DNA of 64,000 nucleotides, from positions 62,001-126,000 of the forward strand of contig NZ_JAELYA010000002.1 of the NCBI RefSeq assembly GCF_017589465.1, given 5' to 3'. Below the pieces are notes generated by a model. It did no database searches. It was not told where the DNA came from and saw only the letters and a list, made by a program, of their open reading frames with translations. Positions within the stretch are counted from its first letter, which is position 1. Each line of letters begins with the position of its first letter. Both the position numbers and the translations under genes were made by a program. The DNA is from Pseudomonas schmalbachii (lineage in GTDB: Bacteria > Pseudomonadota > Gammaproteobacteria > Pseudomonadales > Pseudomonadaceae). Of this stretch, positions 1 to 7,013 are shown piece after piece.

Positions 1-274
1 CCATGTCGCCGGCCTGGTGGTCGGCCGCCAGCGCCCGCAGACCGCCAGCGGCGTCACCTTCATCACCCTGGAAGACGAGTTCGGCATGACCAACGTGATC
101 GTCTGGCACGACCTGGCCGAGCGCCAGCGCCGCCCCTTCCTCGAAGCACGGCTGCTGCAGGTGGACGGCACGCTGGAAACCGAAAGCGGCGTGCGCCATG
201 TGCTCGCCGGCCGGCTGCATGACCTGACGCCGCTGCTGAGCGGGCTGGATGTGCGGAGCCGGGATTTCCACTAG
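1..274 (+). CDS. dnaE2: Error-prone DNA polymerase DnaE2/ImuC, C-terminal end (partial)
   Basis: The window opens inside this gene. The reading frame is open from base 2 and ends at TAG 272-274, leaving about 90 residues. The fragment reads [20 protein letters not shown] followed by a TLEDE-G-NVIVW stretch. This is the OB-fold end of DnaE-type polymerase III alpha subunits, and the short tail after it ([14 protein letters not shown], ending DVRSRDFH) is typical of the DnaE2 (ImuC) branch rather than the replicative DnaE. DnaE2 works with ImuA/ImuB in SOS-induced mutagenic translesion synthesis. The partner genes would lie upstream, outside the window. The family call is firm; the DnaE2 subtype rests on the tail alone. 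Confidence 0.85.
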   Translation, partial: HVAGLVVGRQRPQTASGVTFITLEDEFGMTNVIVWHDLAERQRRPFLEARLLQVDGTLETESGVRHVLAGRLHDLTPLLSGLDVRSRDFH

Positions 275-320
275 CTGGCCAGGCTGGCTTGGACGCCTTG
301 CTTTTTCTTCGGAAGAATTC

Positions 321-338
321 TGGCTATATTTGGCTATA
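321..338 (+). promoter_or_regulatory. Direct repeat TGGCTATA, probable toxin-antitoxin operator/-10 region
   Basis: Two copies of TGGCTATA start at 321 and 331, exactly one helical turn apart. They overlap -10-like sequences (TATATT, TATAAA) just before the antitoxin ribosome binding site AGGAGGT at 343-349. Antitoxins of the Phd/YefM class bind short repeats over their own promoter, so this is the likely autoregulatory site. No convincing -35 was found. Confidence 0.5.
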
Positions 339-356
339 AATCAGGAGGTACTCACC

Positions 357-596
357 ATGATCACGGTTCCACTGGCGGAAGCGAAGAACAACCTGTCCAA
401 GCTGGTCGACGAAGCCGCCGAAGGCCAGATCATCACCATTGCCAAACACGGTCGCGCCATGGCTCGACTGGTGCCGGCAAGCAAGCCCACAGGCCAGCGA
501 ATCGGCGCGATGAAGGGAAAACTGGTGGTTCCCCAGGGATTCGATGAGCCGCTGCCGGACGATCTGCTCGATGACTTCGAGAACAGCAGCCTATGA
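357..596 (+). CDS. Phd/YefM family antitoxin
   Basis: This 79-residue protein opens MITVPLAEAKNNLSKLVDEA, the classic Phd/YefM DNA-binding fold, with the second strand IITIAKHGRAMARLVP. The acidic C-terminal tail (PLPDDLLDDFENSSL) is what such antitoxins use to wrap and block the toxin. The ATG at 357 is chosen because AGGAGGT lies 7 bases upstream; a longer frame begins at 249 without such a site. The last four bases overlap the toxin start (ATGA), so the two are translationally coupled. It should neutralise the VapC-like toxin and repress the operon through the repeat at 321-338. Confidence 0.92.
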   Translation: MITVPLAEAKNNLSKLVDEAAEGQIITIAKHGRAMARLVPASKPTGQRIGAMKGKLVVPQGFDEPLPDDLLDDFENSSL

Positions 597-970
597 GGGT
601 TCTACTCGACACCCACATCCTGCTCTGGGCGCTGGCCGACGATGAAAGGCTCTCGAGCAAGGCCAGGCGGCTGATCGAGGATGCCAGCGAGATCTACATC
701 AGCGCGGCCAGCTTCTGGGAAATGACTATCAAGGTCAGCCAGGGAAGGCTCGACGTCGACCTGGATGAAATCCGCGGTTACTGCAGGGAAAGCGGGTTCA
801 TTGAGCTGCCGATTGCCGTCGAGCACGCCATCGCCGTCAAGGACCTCGAACAACATCACCGCGACCCCTTCGACAGAATCCTGGTTGCCACCGCGATCAC
901 CGAGCCCATGCGGCTGATCACGGCCGATCCACTCGTGGCGAAGTACACCAGCCTGGCGATACTGGTCTGA
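593..970 (+). CDS. VapC-like PIN-domain toxin (ribonuclease)
   Basis: This 125-residue protein begins MRVLLDTHILLWAL, the first strand of a PIN domain. The metal-binding acidic residues are all visible: Asp6, Glu43 (ASFWEM), Asp91 and Asp94 (HHRDPFDRILVA), and Asp112 (ITADP). PIN toxins of this branch cleave RNA, commonly tRNA or rRNA, in a Mg2+-dependent way and arrest growth. It overlaps the antitoxin by 4 bases, which is standard for the pair. The protein looks intact and probably active. The exact RNA target cannot be read from sequence. Confidence 0.92.
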   Translation: MRVLLDTHILLWALADDERLSSKARRLIEDASEIYISAASFWEMTIKVSQGRLDVDLDEIRGYCRESGFIELPIAVEHAIAVKDLEQHHRDPFDRILVATAITEPMRLITADPLVAKYTSLAILV

Positions 971-1077
971 TCCGGCGCTCTGTCCCCTCGTGTTTCACCT
1001 GCTGTTTCAGAGCCCTCTGATGGCCGCAACCCCAAGCGCCGCGCTAACCTCCATGCTCGGCATCCAGAGGTCTGGAC

Positions 1078-1308
1078 ATGGACAAGAAAGGCGAAATACT
1101 GGCGTTGCGCTGCATGCTCGAGGCGGTGATCGCGGTGCTGCCGCCTGCGGAACAGAAGCGGGTCTGGCAGCGCTTCCGGCGCAATGCCGCCCTGCTCTAC
1201 CATCATCTGGACGCCATCGGGCAGGATGCCTTCGAGCGGGCTGCGATATCCCTGGCGGCCAGCCGGATGACGCACCGTCCGGACAAGCAGGATCGAGCCC
1301 TGGGCTGA
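1078..1308 (+). CDS. Small hypothetical protein, 76 residues
   Basis: I do not recognise this protein. It reads MDKKGEILALRCMLEAVIAV and continues as a mainly helical, charged protein (EQKRVWQRFRRNAALLYHHL) with no signal peptide and no membrane segment. It is kept because the sequence looks like a compact soluble helical protein rather than a GC-rich artefact, and because it fills the gap between the toxin gene and the convergent exporter operon. The site before the ATG (AGAGG) is modest. Function is unknown; it could be a small regulatory or structural protein. Confidence 0.5.
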   Translation: MDKKGEILALRCMLEAVIAVLPPAEQKRVWQRFRRNAALLYHHLDAIGQDAFERAAISLAASRMTHRPDKQDRALG

Positions 1309-1353
1309 CTGCCCCTGCCACTCCCCCATACACCTCAACCAGAAATCACGACA

Positions 1354-1379
1354 GGGAACCGGGCCACCGCCCGGCTCCC
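1354..1379. terminator. GC-rich hairpin between convergent genes
   Basis: GGGAACCGGGC, loop CACC, GCCCGGCTCCC form an 11-pair stem with one mismatch. It sits 11 bases past the HlyD stop and 45 bases past the small gene at 1078-1308, so it could end both transcripts. No clear T-run follows on either strand, so it is a probable rather than a proven terminator. Confidence 0.5.
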
Positions 1380-1390
1380 CGTCCCTGCGA

Positions 1391-2590
1391 TCAGCGCTCC
1401 CGCAACGCCTCGCGCGCCCGGTTGAGCGGCTTGGTCAGGTAGTCCCAGACGGTCTTGCTGCCGGTGTGGATGTCCACGGTGGTGACCATGCCCGGGAAGA
1501 TCGGGAAGCCCTGCCCTTCCTTGTTGCGCAGCGAATCGCTGTCGGTGCGCACGAAGACCCGGTAGTAGTACTGGTCGCGACGCACGTCGTCCTGGATGGT
1601 GTCCGGCGAGATGTGGCTCACCTGGCCGGCCAGCCCGCCGTAGATGGAGTAGTCGTAGGCGCTGACCTTCACCGTCGCCGGCAGGCCGGGATGGATGAAG
1701 GCGATGTCGCGCGGCGAGATGCGCGCCTCCACCACCAGTTGGTCCTCCACCGGCACGATGACCATGAAGCGGCCGTTGGGCGGGATCACGCCGCCGACCG
1801 TGTTCACCTCGATGTCCTTGACGATGCCGCGCACCGGCGATGTCACCGTCAGGCGTGCCAGCGCGTCGACCCGCCCACGGGTCACCGACTGCTGCGCTTC
1901 AACCTCGCCGTTGGCCCTCGCCAGTTCCTCGCGCGCCTTGACGTAGTACTGGTTGCGCGTGTCGGTGGCCTTCAGTTCCAGCTCGTTGGCCTGGCGTTGC
2001 AGGCGCAGCACTTCGACGTTGCTGGCCGCGCCCATCTCGGCCAGGCGCCGGGTCATCTTCAGTTCCTTGTCGACCAGCGCCAGGGCCTCGGCGATGCCCG
2101 CCAGCGTCTTCTTCAGGCTCTCGCGGCGCGACTGGTAGAGCGCCGTCTCCGAGCGCACCAGTGCCTCATCCTCCAGCACCTCCGGCGGGAACTCCAGTTC
2201 GCCGCCATTCACCTCGGCGTCCAGGCGCGCCGCCGTGGCCAGCGCCGCGCGGACCCGCGAGGCGCTTTCGCCGACCGAGGACTCGGTCTTGGTGCGGTCC
2301 AGCTGCGCCAGCACCTGCCCGGCCTGGACCAGGTCGCCTTCCTTCACCTTGAGCTCGGCGAGGATGCCGCCTTCCAGGGACTGCACCACCTGTTCGCGCA
2401 GACTGGGAATGACCTTGCCCGTGCCGGTGGAAACCTCGTCCAGCCTGAACACATAGGCCCAGGCGAACAGCGCCGTCACGCCCGCGAAGACGGCCCACAC
2501 CAGCCACGAAACCCGGGGCGTACGCTCCGAGCTCGCGAAGTAGTCAGTGCGCCGGCCCGGAGCCGGCGCACGAAGGTTATCGATCTGCAT
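1391..2590 (-). CDS. Type I secretion membrane fusion protein (HlyD/LapC family)
   Basis: This 399-residue protein is the periplasmic adaptor that joins the ABC exporter to the TolC pore. A short cytosolic N-terminus is followed by one membrane helix at about residues 30-48 (WLVWAVFAGVTALFAWAYVF). Then come the split lipoyl/barrel-sandwich halves (VVQSLEGGILAELKVKEGDLV and LTVTSPVRGIVKDIEVNT), long coiled-coil arms (about residues 95-240), and the beta-barrel end IFPGMVTTVDIHTGSKTVWD. The family usually has 390-480 residues, so it is full length. The ATG at 2590 is chosen for the GGAG site upstream; a GTG/ATG six codons further out has none. It is last in the TolC-ABC-HlyD operon, 51 bases after the ABC gene, and serves the three adhesins upstream. 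Confidence 0.93.
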   Translation of the reverse strand: MQIDNLRAPAPGRRTDYFASSERTPRVSWLVWAVFAGVTALFAWAYVFRLDEVSTGTGKVIPSLREQVVQSLEGGILAELKVKEGDLVQAGQVLAQLDRTKTESSVGESASRVRAALATAARLDAEVNGGELEFPPEVLEDEALVRSETALYQSRRESLKKTLAGIAEALALVDKELKMTRRLAEMGAASNVEVLRLQRQANELELKATDTRNQYYVKAREELARANGEVEAQQSVTRGRVDALARLTVTSPVRGIVKDIEVNTVGGVIPPNGRFMVIVPVEDQLVVEARISPRDIAFIHPGLPATVKVSAYDYSIYGGLAGQVSHISPDTIQDDVRRDQYYYRVFVRTDSDSLRNKEGQGFPIFPGMVTTVDIHTGSKTVWDYLTKPLNRAREALRER

Positions 2591-2641
2591 AGCTACTCCA
2601 CATGTCACATGCGCGGCCCGGCGGCCGGCTGAAATCGGCGA

Positions 2642-4786
2642 TCACGCATCCGCGGCGGCAGCCGGTTGCGGTTTGGCCAGGCGGCCGAGGACGGCGTCCT
2701 TGCTGTCGTCCATGACGATGCGGCCGTTCTCCACGACGATGATCCGCTCGACCCACCTGAGCACCGCCGGACGATGGGTCGCCACCACCAGGGTGCGGCT
2801 CTGCAGCCAGGGCTGGAGGTTGCGGATCAGTTGCTGTTCGCCGACCTCGTCGAGCCACGCGGTCGGCTCGTCGAGCAGCAGCACCCGCGGCTCGCGGATC
2901 AGCGTGCGCGCCAGCAGCAGGGCCTGGCGCTGGCCGCCGGACAGCCCGCGCCCGCCCTCCATCACCATGTGGTCGAGGCCGTCCGGCTGCGCCTGCACCA
3001 TGCCCAGGGCGCCGCTCAGCTGCAGGGCGTCGAGCAGCTCCTGGTCGGTGGCGTTCGGCCGGCCCATGGTGAGGTTCTCGCGCAGGGTGCCGAAGAACAG
3101 GTTGGACTGCTGGCTGAGGAAGCCCACGTCGCGGCGGACGTCATAGGGGTCGATCAGCGCCATCTTCAGCGAGTCGAGCATCAGGCTGCCTTCCTGCGGC
3201 GTGTACATGCCCGCCAGCAGTTGCAGCAGGCTCGACTTGCCGGCGCCGTTGCGGCCGAGGATGGCGACCTTCTCGCCGGCGGCGATCTCCAGCCTGCCGA
3301 CCTCGATGGCCGGGCGCTTGTCCTCCTGGCGGTAGCGGAAGCGCACACCCTCCAGGCTGTAGTCGCCATGGATCACCGGGCGGTGTAGGAGCTTGCCCTT
3401 CTCCGCGGTTTCCACCGGACGCTTCATCAGCTCGTCGAGCCCTTCGCGCGCCACCTTCGCCTGCTGCCAGCGCACCATGATCCCGGAGATCTGCGCCAGC
3501 GGCGCGATCATCCGCGAGGACAGGATCGACATGCCGATCAGCGCGCCGGTGGTCATGTCGCCGCTCATCACCTGGAAGCAGCCGACCAGCACCACCAGCA
3601 CGTAGATCAGCGTCTGCACTTCCTGCGTCCAGGCCATCAGCGCGCCGGAAATGAAGCGCTGGCGCATGCTGATGGTCGCGGAAACCTCGTTGAGGTGGTT
3701 CCACTGGCTCTGGAAGCGCGGCTCGGCGCGCAGTTGCTTGACGTCCTCGATGCCCTGCACCGCCTCCACCAGGATCGCGTTGCGGATCGCCGACTCGCGC
3801 ATGCCCTCCCGGGACAGCCGCGCCAGCGGCTTCTGCGCCAGCAGGCCGGGGATCAGCAGCAGCGGCAGCACCGCCAGCGGCACCAGCGCCATCACCCCGC
3901 CGATCGACCAGAGCACGACGAGGAACAGCAGGAAGAACGGCAGGTCGGCCAGCGAGCCCAGCGTGGTGGAGGTGATCAGTTCGCGCACCTGCTCCATCTC
4001 GCGCAACTGGGCGATGAAGGAACCGGTGGACTTCGACACCGCCTCGTTGCGCAGACGCAGCGCATGACCGAACACGCGGTCGGAAATACGCAGGTCGGCG
4101 CGCTTGCCGATGCGGTCCGACAGGTAGGTGCGCGCCAGGCGCATGCCGAATTCGAAGGCGATGGCCAGCATCACGCCGCCGAACAGCACCCACAGGGTCG
4201 GCTCGGACTGCGCGGGCACCACGCGGTCGTAGACCTGCATGGAGAAGGTCATCGCCGACAGCGCCAGCACGTTCGCCACCAGCGAGGCGAGCATGATGTC
4301 GCCGTAGCGCGGCCAGTCGTGCAGGACGATCTTCCAGAACCAGTTCGCCTCGTAGGGCTTGATGTAGTCGTCGACCCGCACGTCGGGCACGGCGACTTCC
4401 GGACGCAGACGGAACACCCGCAGCACCCGCTCGCCCAACTCGCTGGCCGGCAGCGTCTGCAGCACGCCCTGCTCGCCGCTCAGGCGCACGCCGACCAGGC
4501 CGCCTGCGTCGACACTCTCGATGACGCCGACCTGGTTGCCGGAAAACTCGGCCAGCACCGGCAGGCGCCAGGGGTCCAGCACGCCCTTGTCGAGCGGTTC
4601 GCTACGCAGCGACATGCCCATGTCGCGGGCCATCTGCCGCAGCTGCTCGTCGAGGGCGCGGCCCTTGTGCCATTCCAGGCCGACGCGCACGCGCTCCTCG
4701 GAAACGTCCAGGCGGTAATGCCGGGCCAGCACCAGCATGGCTTCCAGCCAGGGGAGATAGGCCGGAGTAGTGGCTTGGGCGGTCAT
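2642..4786 (-). CDS. Type I secretion ABC transporter with C39-like domain (LapB/LssB family)
   Basis: This 714-residue inner-membrane ATPase powers export of the large adhesins. The N-terminal 130 residues form a C39-like domain that lacks an evident catalytic Cys, so it probably recognises substrate without cleaving it. The six-helix ABC exporter core spans about residues 155-440. The ATPase domain follows, with Walker A GRNGAGKSS near residue 512, signature LSGGQ near 613 and Walker B RVLLLDEPTAWLDE near 635. The stop-start overlap with the TolC gene (ATGA at 4783-4786) shows coupled translation. P. aeruginosa has a similar set linked to the Bap-type adhesin PA1874, and LapB of P. fluorescens has the same design. 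Confidence 0.95.
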   Translation of the reverse strand: MTAQATTPAYLPWLEAMLVLARHYRLDVSEERVRVGLEWHKGRALDEQLRQMARDMGMSLRSEPLDKGVLDPWRLPVLAEFSGNQVGVIESVDAGGLVGVRLSGEQGVLQTLPASELGERVLRVFRLRPEVAVPDVRVDDYIKPYEANWFWKIVLHDWPRYGDIMLASLVANVLALSAMTFSMQVYDRVVPAQSEPTLWVLFGGVMLAIAFEFGMRLARTYLSDRIGKRADLRISDRVFGHALRLRNEAVSKSTGSFIAQLREMEQVRELITSTTLGSLADLPFFLLFLVVLWSIGGVMALVPLAVLPLLLIPGLLAQKPLARLSREGMRESAIRNAILVEAVQGIEDVKQLRAEPRFQSQWNHLNEVSATISMRQRFISGALMAWTQEVQTLIYVLVVLVGCFQVMSGDMTTGALIGMSILSSRMIAPLAQISGIMVRWQQAKVAREGLDELMKRPVETAEKGKLLHRPVIHGDYSLEGVRFRYRQEDKRPAIEVGRLEIAAGEKVAILGRNGAGKSSLLQLLAGMYTPQEGSLMLDSLKMALIDPYDVRRDVGFLSQQSNLFFGTLRENLTMGRPNATDQELLDALQLSGALGMVQAQPDGLDHMVMEGGRGLSGGQRQALLLARTLIREPRVLLLDEPTAWLDEVGEQQLIRNLQPWLQSRTLVVATHRPAVLRWVERIIVVENGRIVMDDSKDAVLGRLAKPQPAAAADA

Positions 4787-6327
4787 GGTTTGCTCCCCTC
4801 GAAAGAAAGACCCGTCAACTGGAAAACCTCGTGCATGTGGCCGGTCGAGCCGATGAAGGCGATCTGGGCACCCAGGAGGTCATACGTGGCGTTCACCGAG
4901 TCGGTTTCCGCCTGGAAGATTTCCTGCTCGGCGTTGAGCAGGTCGAGCAGCGTGCGGGTGCCCAGCGAGAGGTACTGTTCGCGGTACAGCTTCTGCGTGG
5001 CGACGATGCTCTTCTGGCGTTGCGCGAGGACGCGCATGCGGCTGTCCAGGCCGGACATCTGCTCCAGCAGCGCATCCCATTCGTCCTGGGCCTCCAGCTT
5101 GCTGGTCTGGATGCGCTCCTCGGCCGCCAGCACGGCTTGCGAGGCGCCACGCACCCTGGCCGACGGCGCGCCACCGGCGAACAGGTCGTGCCTGACGCCG
5201 ACGGTCAGGGTGTAGACGCGGTCGTCCATTCCATCGCCCGCGTTGCCCATGTATTCGCTCACGCTGCCATCCACCGATACCGTCGGCCGGGTATTGGCCC
5301 TGGCCAGCGACAGGCGCGCATCGGCCACTTCGAACTCGGCCTGGGCGAGGCGCACGGCGGTCACCTGCTGCATGTCCGGAACGATGGCCAACGCCGCCCG
5401 CTGCAGTCGCTCGCGGGCGATGCTCACCCCAGACTCGGGCACGGGCTCGCCGATCAGCATGGCCAGCCGGCTTTCCTGCTGGCGCAACTGGGTGGATATC
5501 GCCAGCAGGGAGGATTCGGCCGCCTCCACGCGGGACTGCGCCTGCGCCAGGTCCGCCTGGGTGCTGGCGCCTTCCCGGGCGCGCTGGCGGGCCAGGTCGA
5601 GAAGCTGCCGCACGCCATCCAGCAGCGCCTGGGCCGCGTTGCGCAGCGACCGGTAGCGATCGACCTCGATCAGTGCCTGGGCCGCCCGCTGGGCCACTTC
5701 GTCGATCTCCGCGCGCAGCTGGAGTTGCTGGAAGCGCACACCGGCTTCCGCACCGAGCACGGAGCTGTCGACCTTGCCGAAGTCGTAGAGGGTCTGCGAG
5801 GCGCTGAGGGAAAGCTGCTGGCCGTTGCCGTAGCTGCCCTGGCGCCCGGTGTTCATCCCCACCTGGATGGTCGGCAGGTAGCCCGCCCGCGCTTCGGTCA
5901 CGGCTTCGCGCTGCTGTTCCAGCAACGCCTCGGAGTCGCGGATGGAGGGATAGGTTTCCACCGCCAGGAGCACCGCCCGCCACAGGTCGAGTTGCCCCGG
6001 GCCGGTAGCCGGCATGGGCAGGTGATCGACCGAAAGGTCCAGCGTCGGGCCCGCGGCCGGCGCCACCTGCTGCCCTGCTGTCGGAGCCGAATTCGGAGTC
6101 GGGGTCGGGGTCGGAGTCGGGTCCGAAGCCGGAGTCGGGTCCGGAGCCGGAGTCGGGTCTGGAGCTGGGACGGAGTCTGGAGCCTGCGCTTCGATCCAGT
6201 GGCAATCGGGAGTGCAGACAAAACGCCGCCTGGCTTGCACGCCATCGGCCGGCATCCCGAATGCATCGGCCAGCGGAACGCACAGCAAAAGCGCCAGCGC
6301 CCCCCGGCGCAAATCTTCAAAGTACAT
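4783..6327 (-). CDS. TolC-family outer membrane efflux/secretion protein with Pro-Thr linker
   Basis: This 514-residue protein provides the outer membrane exit duct for the adhesins. A signal peptide (ALALLLCVPLADAFG) is followed by a short segment with two Cys residues (CTPDC). A low-complexity linker rich in PTPAPDPTP units covers about residues 50-95. The TolC repeat domain runs from about residue 110 to the end, with long coiled-coil arms (VTEARAGYLPTIQVG, LSLSASQTLYDFGKVDSSV). TolC-type proteins usually have 430-500 residues; the excess here is the linker. It is the first gene of the exporter operon and has an RcsB-box-like inverted repeat about 58 bases upstream. The linker is encoded by imperfect 12-base tandem repeats (about 6090-6180) that could slip in length. 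Confidence 0.93.
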   Translation of the reverse strand: MYFEDLRRGALALLLCVPLADAFGMPADGVQARRRFVCTPDCHWIEAQAPDSVPAPDPTPAPDPTPASDPTPTPTPTPNSAPTAGQQVAPAAGPTLDLSVDHLPMPATGPGQLDLWRAVLLAVETYPSIRDSEALLEQQREAVTEARAGYLPTIQVGMNTGRQGSYGNGQQLSLSASQTLYDFGKVDSSVLGAEAGVRFQQLQLRAEIDEVAQRAAQALIEVDRYRSLRNAAQALLDGVRQLLDLARQRAREGASTQADLAQAQSRVEAAESSLLAISTQLRQQESRLAMLIGEPVPESGVSIARERLQRAALAIVPDMQQVTAVRLAQAEFEVADARLSLARANTRPTVSVDGSVSEYMGNAGDGMDDRVYTLTVGVRHDLFAGGAPSARVRGASQAVLAAEERIQTSKLEAQDEWDALLEQMSGLDSRMRVLAQRQKSIVATQKLYREQYLSLGTRTLLDLLNAEQEIFQAETDSVNATYDLLGAQIAFIGSTGHMHEVFQLTGLSFEGSKP

Positions 6328-6384
6328 CTTTCCGGACTCTGGAAAATGAGGTCAGCGAGTCTACGAATCAAATTTTCCGGAATC

Positions 6385-6402
6385 TTTAAGAGGCGTCTTA
6401 AA
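6385..6402. promoter_or_regulatory. Inverted repeat TTTAAG-N6-CTTAAA before the exporter operon
   Basis: TTTAAGAGGCGTCTTAAA contains TAAGA-N4-TCTTA, the shape of the enterobacterial RcsAB/RcsB box (TAAGAATATTCCTA). It lies 58 bases before the TolC start in an AT-rich stretch. The same symmetrical spacing recurs before the response regulator (20554-20571) and, with one mismatch, before the second adhesin (17271-17286). It is probably the binding site of the RcsB-like regulator at 19839-20477. The site is seen in the sequence; its function is inferred. Confidence 0.55.
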
Positions 6403-6421
6403 ACAAGTTAAAGATAGATAT

Positions 6422-6628
6422 TCACATCAATTCCGCAGCCATAAAGAACAACCAGATAACCAGCAGAAACTCATATAAAGCCAATCTCGACGGGTGTATT
6501 TCGCAGGGCTGAAGCGCTCTTTCCAGAATCGAGGAAATGCCACTACCCAAGCAGCGAAGCCTGGCGAATAAACCGTTCCCGGCACAGCCTTCGCCCATTG
6601 CAACTTCCTGCATGTCGAGTTTCTGCAT
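6422..6628 (-). CDS. Small putative membrane protein, 68 residues
   Basis: I do not recognise this protein. From the ATG at 6628 it reads MQKLDMQEVAMGEGCAGNG and ends in a hydrophobic helix (YEFLLVIWLFFMAAEL, about residues 51-67), so it would be a tail-anchored or single-pass inner membrane protein. The start is supported by a strong AGGAGGA site 5 bases upstream. It lies between the adhesin 1 gene and the TolC gene on the same strand, in DNA clearly poorer in GC than the neighbours. It may help adhesin export or be a small stress or regulatory peptide. It could also be a chance frame, although the ribosome binding site argues against that. Confidence 0.5.
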   Translation of the reverse strand: MQKLDMQEVAMGEGCAGNGLFARLRCLGSGISSILERALQPCEIHPSRLALYEFLLVIWLFFMAAELM

Positions 6629-6910
6629 GTTTCCTCCTGACAAGACTCATATCGAGATGCTGCCTTCCAGATAGAACAGCAAACGACATCCTATTAACTT
6701 CGAAATGCACCCGGCAATTCGAAAACTCTCAAAACAGGACGTGTGAAAACACCGGAATAAACTTTTCAGATAAGACTCAGAGGAAACTTTCGGGCAGTGC
6801 TCGATACGGCAATAAAGGGTTCTTCTCGGATTATCGGGGGAGGAGCAACTGTCTTGCCGACTGCGTCGAGGTGCTCAACCCATCCTACGACGGCGTTTTT
6901 CCTGCACCCC
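6629..6910. other. AT-richer intergenic region, no gene seen
   Basis: This stretch between the small membrane gene and the repeat at 6911 has a markedly lower GC content than the rest. I see no coding frame with a credible start, no tRNA and no obvious hairpin. It probably holds the promoter of the small gene. A weak TAAGACTCAGAGGA at about 6773 resembles half of the RcsB-like box but lacks symmetry. Confidence 0.4.
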
Positions 6911-6963
6911 GTAGGTTGGTGCTGAACGCAGTGAAGCCCAACGATGGCGATGTTGGGCTTCGC
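6911..6963. repeat. Dispersed repeat, GTAGGTTGG...AAGCCCAAC family
   Basis: GTAGGTTGGTGCTGAACGC continues into AAGCCCAAC (6934-6942), a short loop, and GTTGGGCTT (6952-6960), forming a 9-pair hairpin. Relatives lie at 48144-48210, 55067-55101 and 60871-60958. It is a typical intergenic repeat of Pseudomonas genomes. Confidence 0.75.
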
Positions 6964-6975
6964 GAAGAACCGGTC

Positions 6976-7004
6976 GTTCCCCGGCGCAGGGCGCGCCGGG
7001 GAAC
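6976..7004 (-). terminator. Strong hairpin after adhesin 1
   Basis: GTTCCCCGGCGC, loop AGGGC, GCGCCGGGGAAC is a perfect 12-pair stem only 9 bases past the adhesin 1 stop codon. There is no T-run after it, so it may act as a pause, an mRNA-stabilising 3' end, or a terminator helped by Rho. Confidence 0.6.
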
Positions 7005-7013
7005 AGGCCGGGG

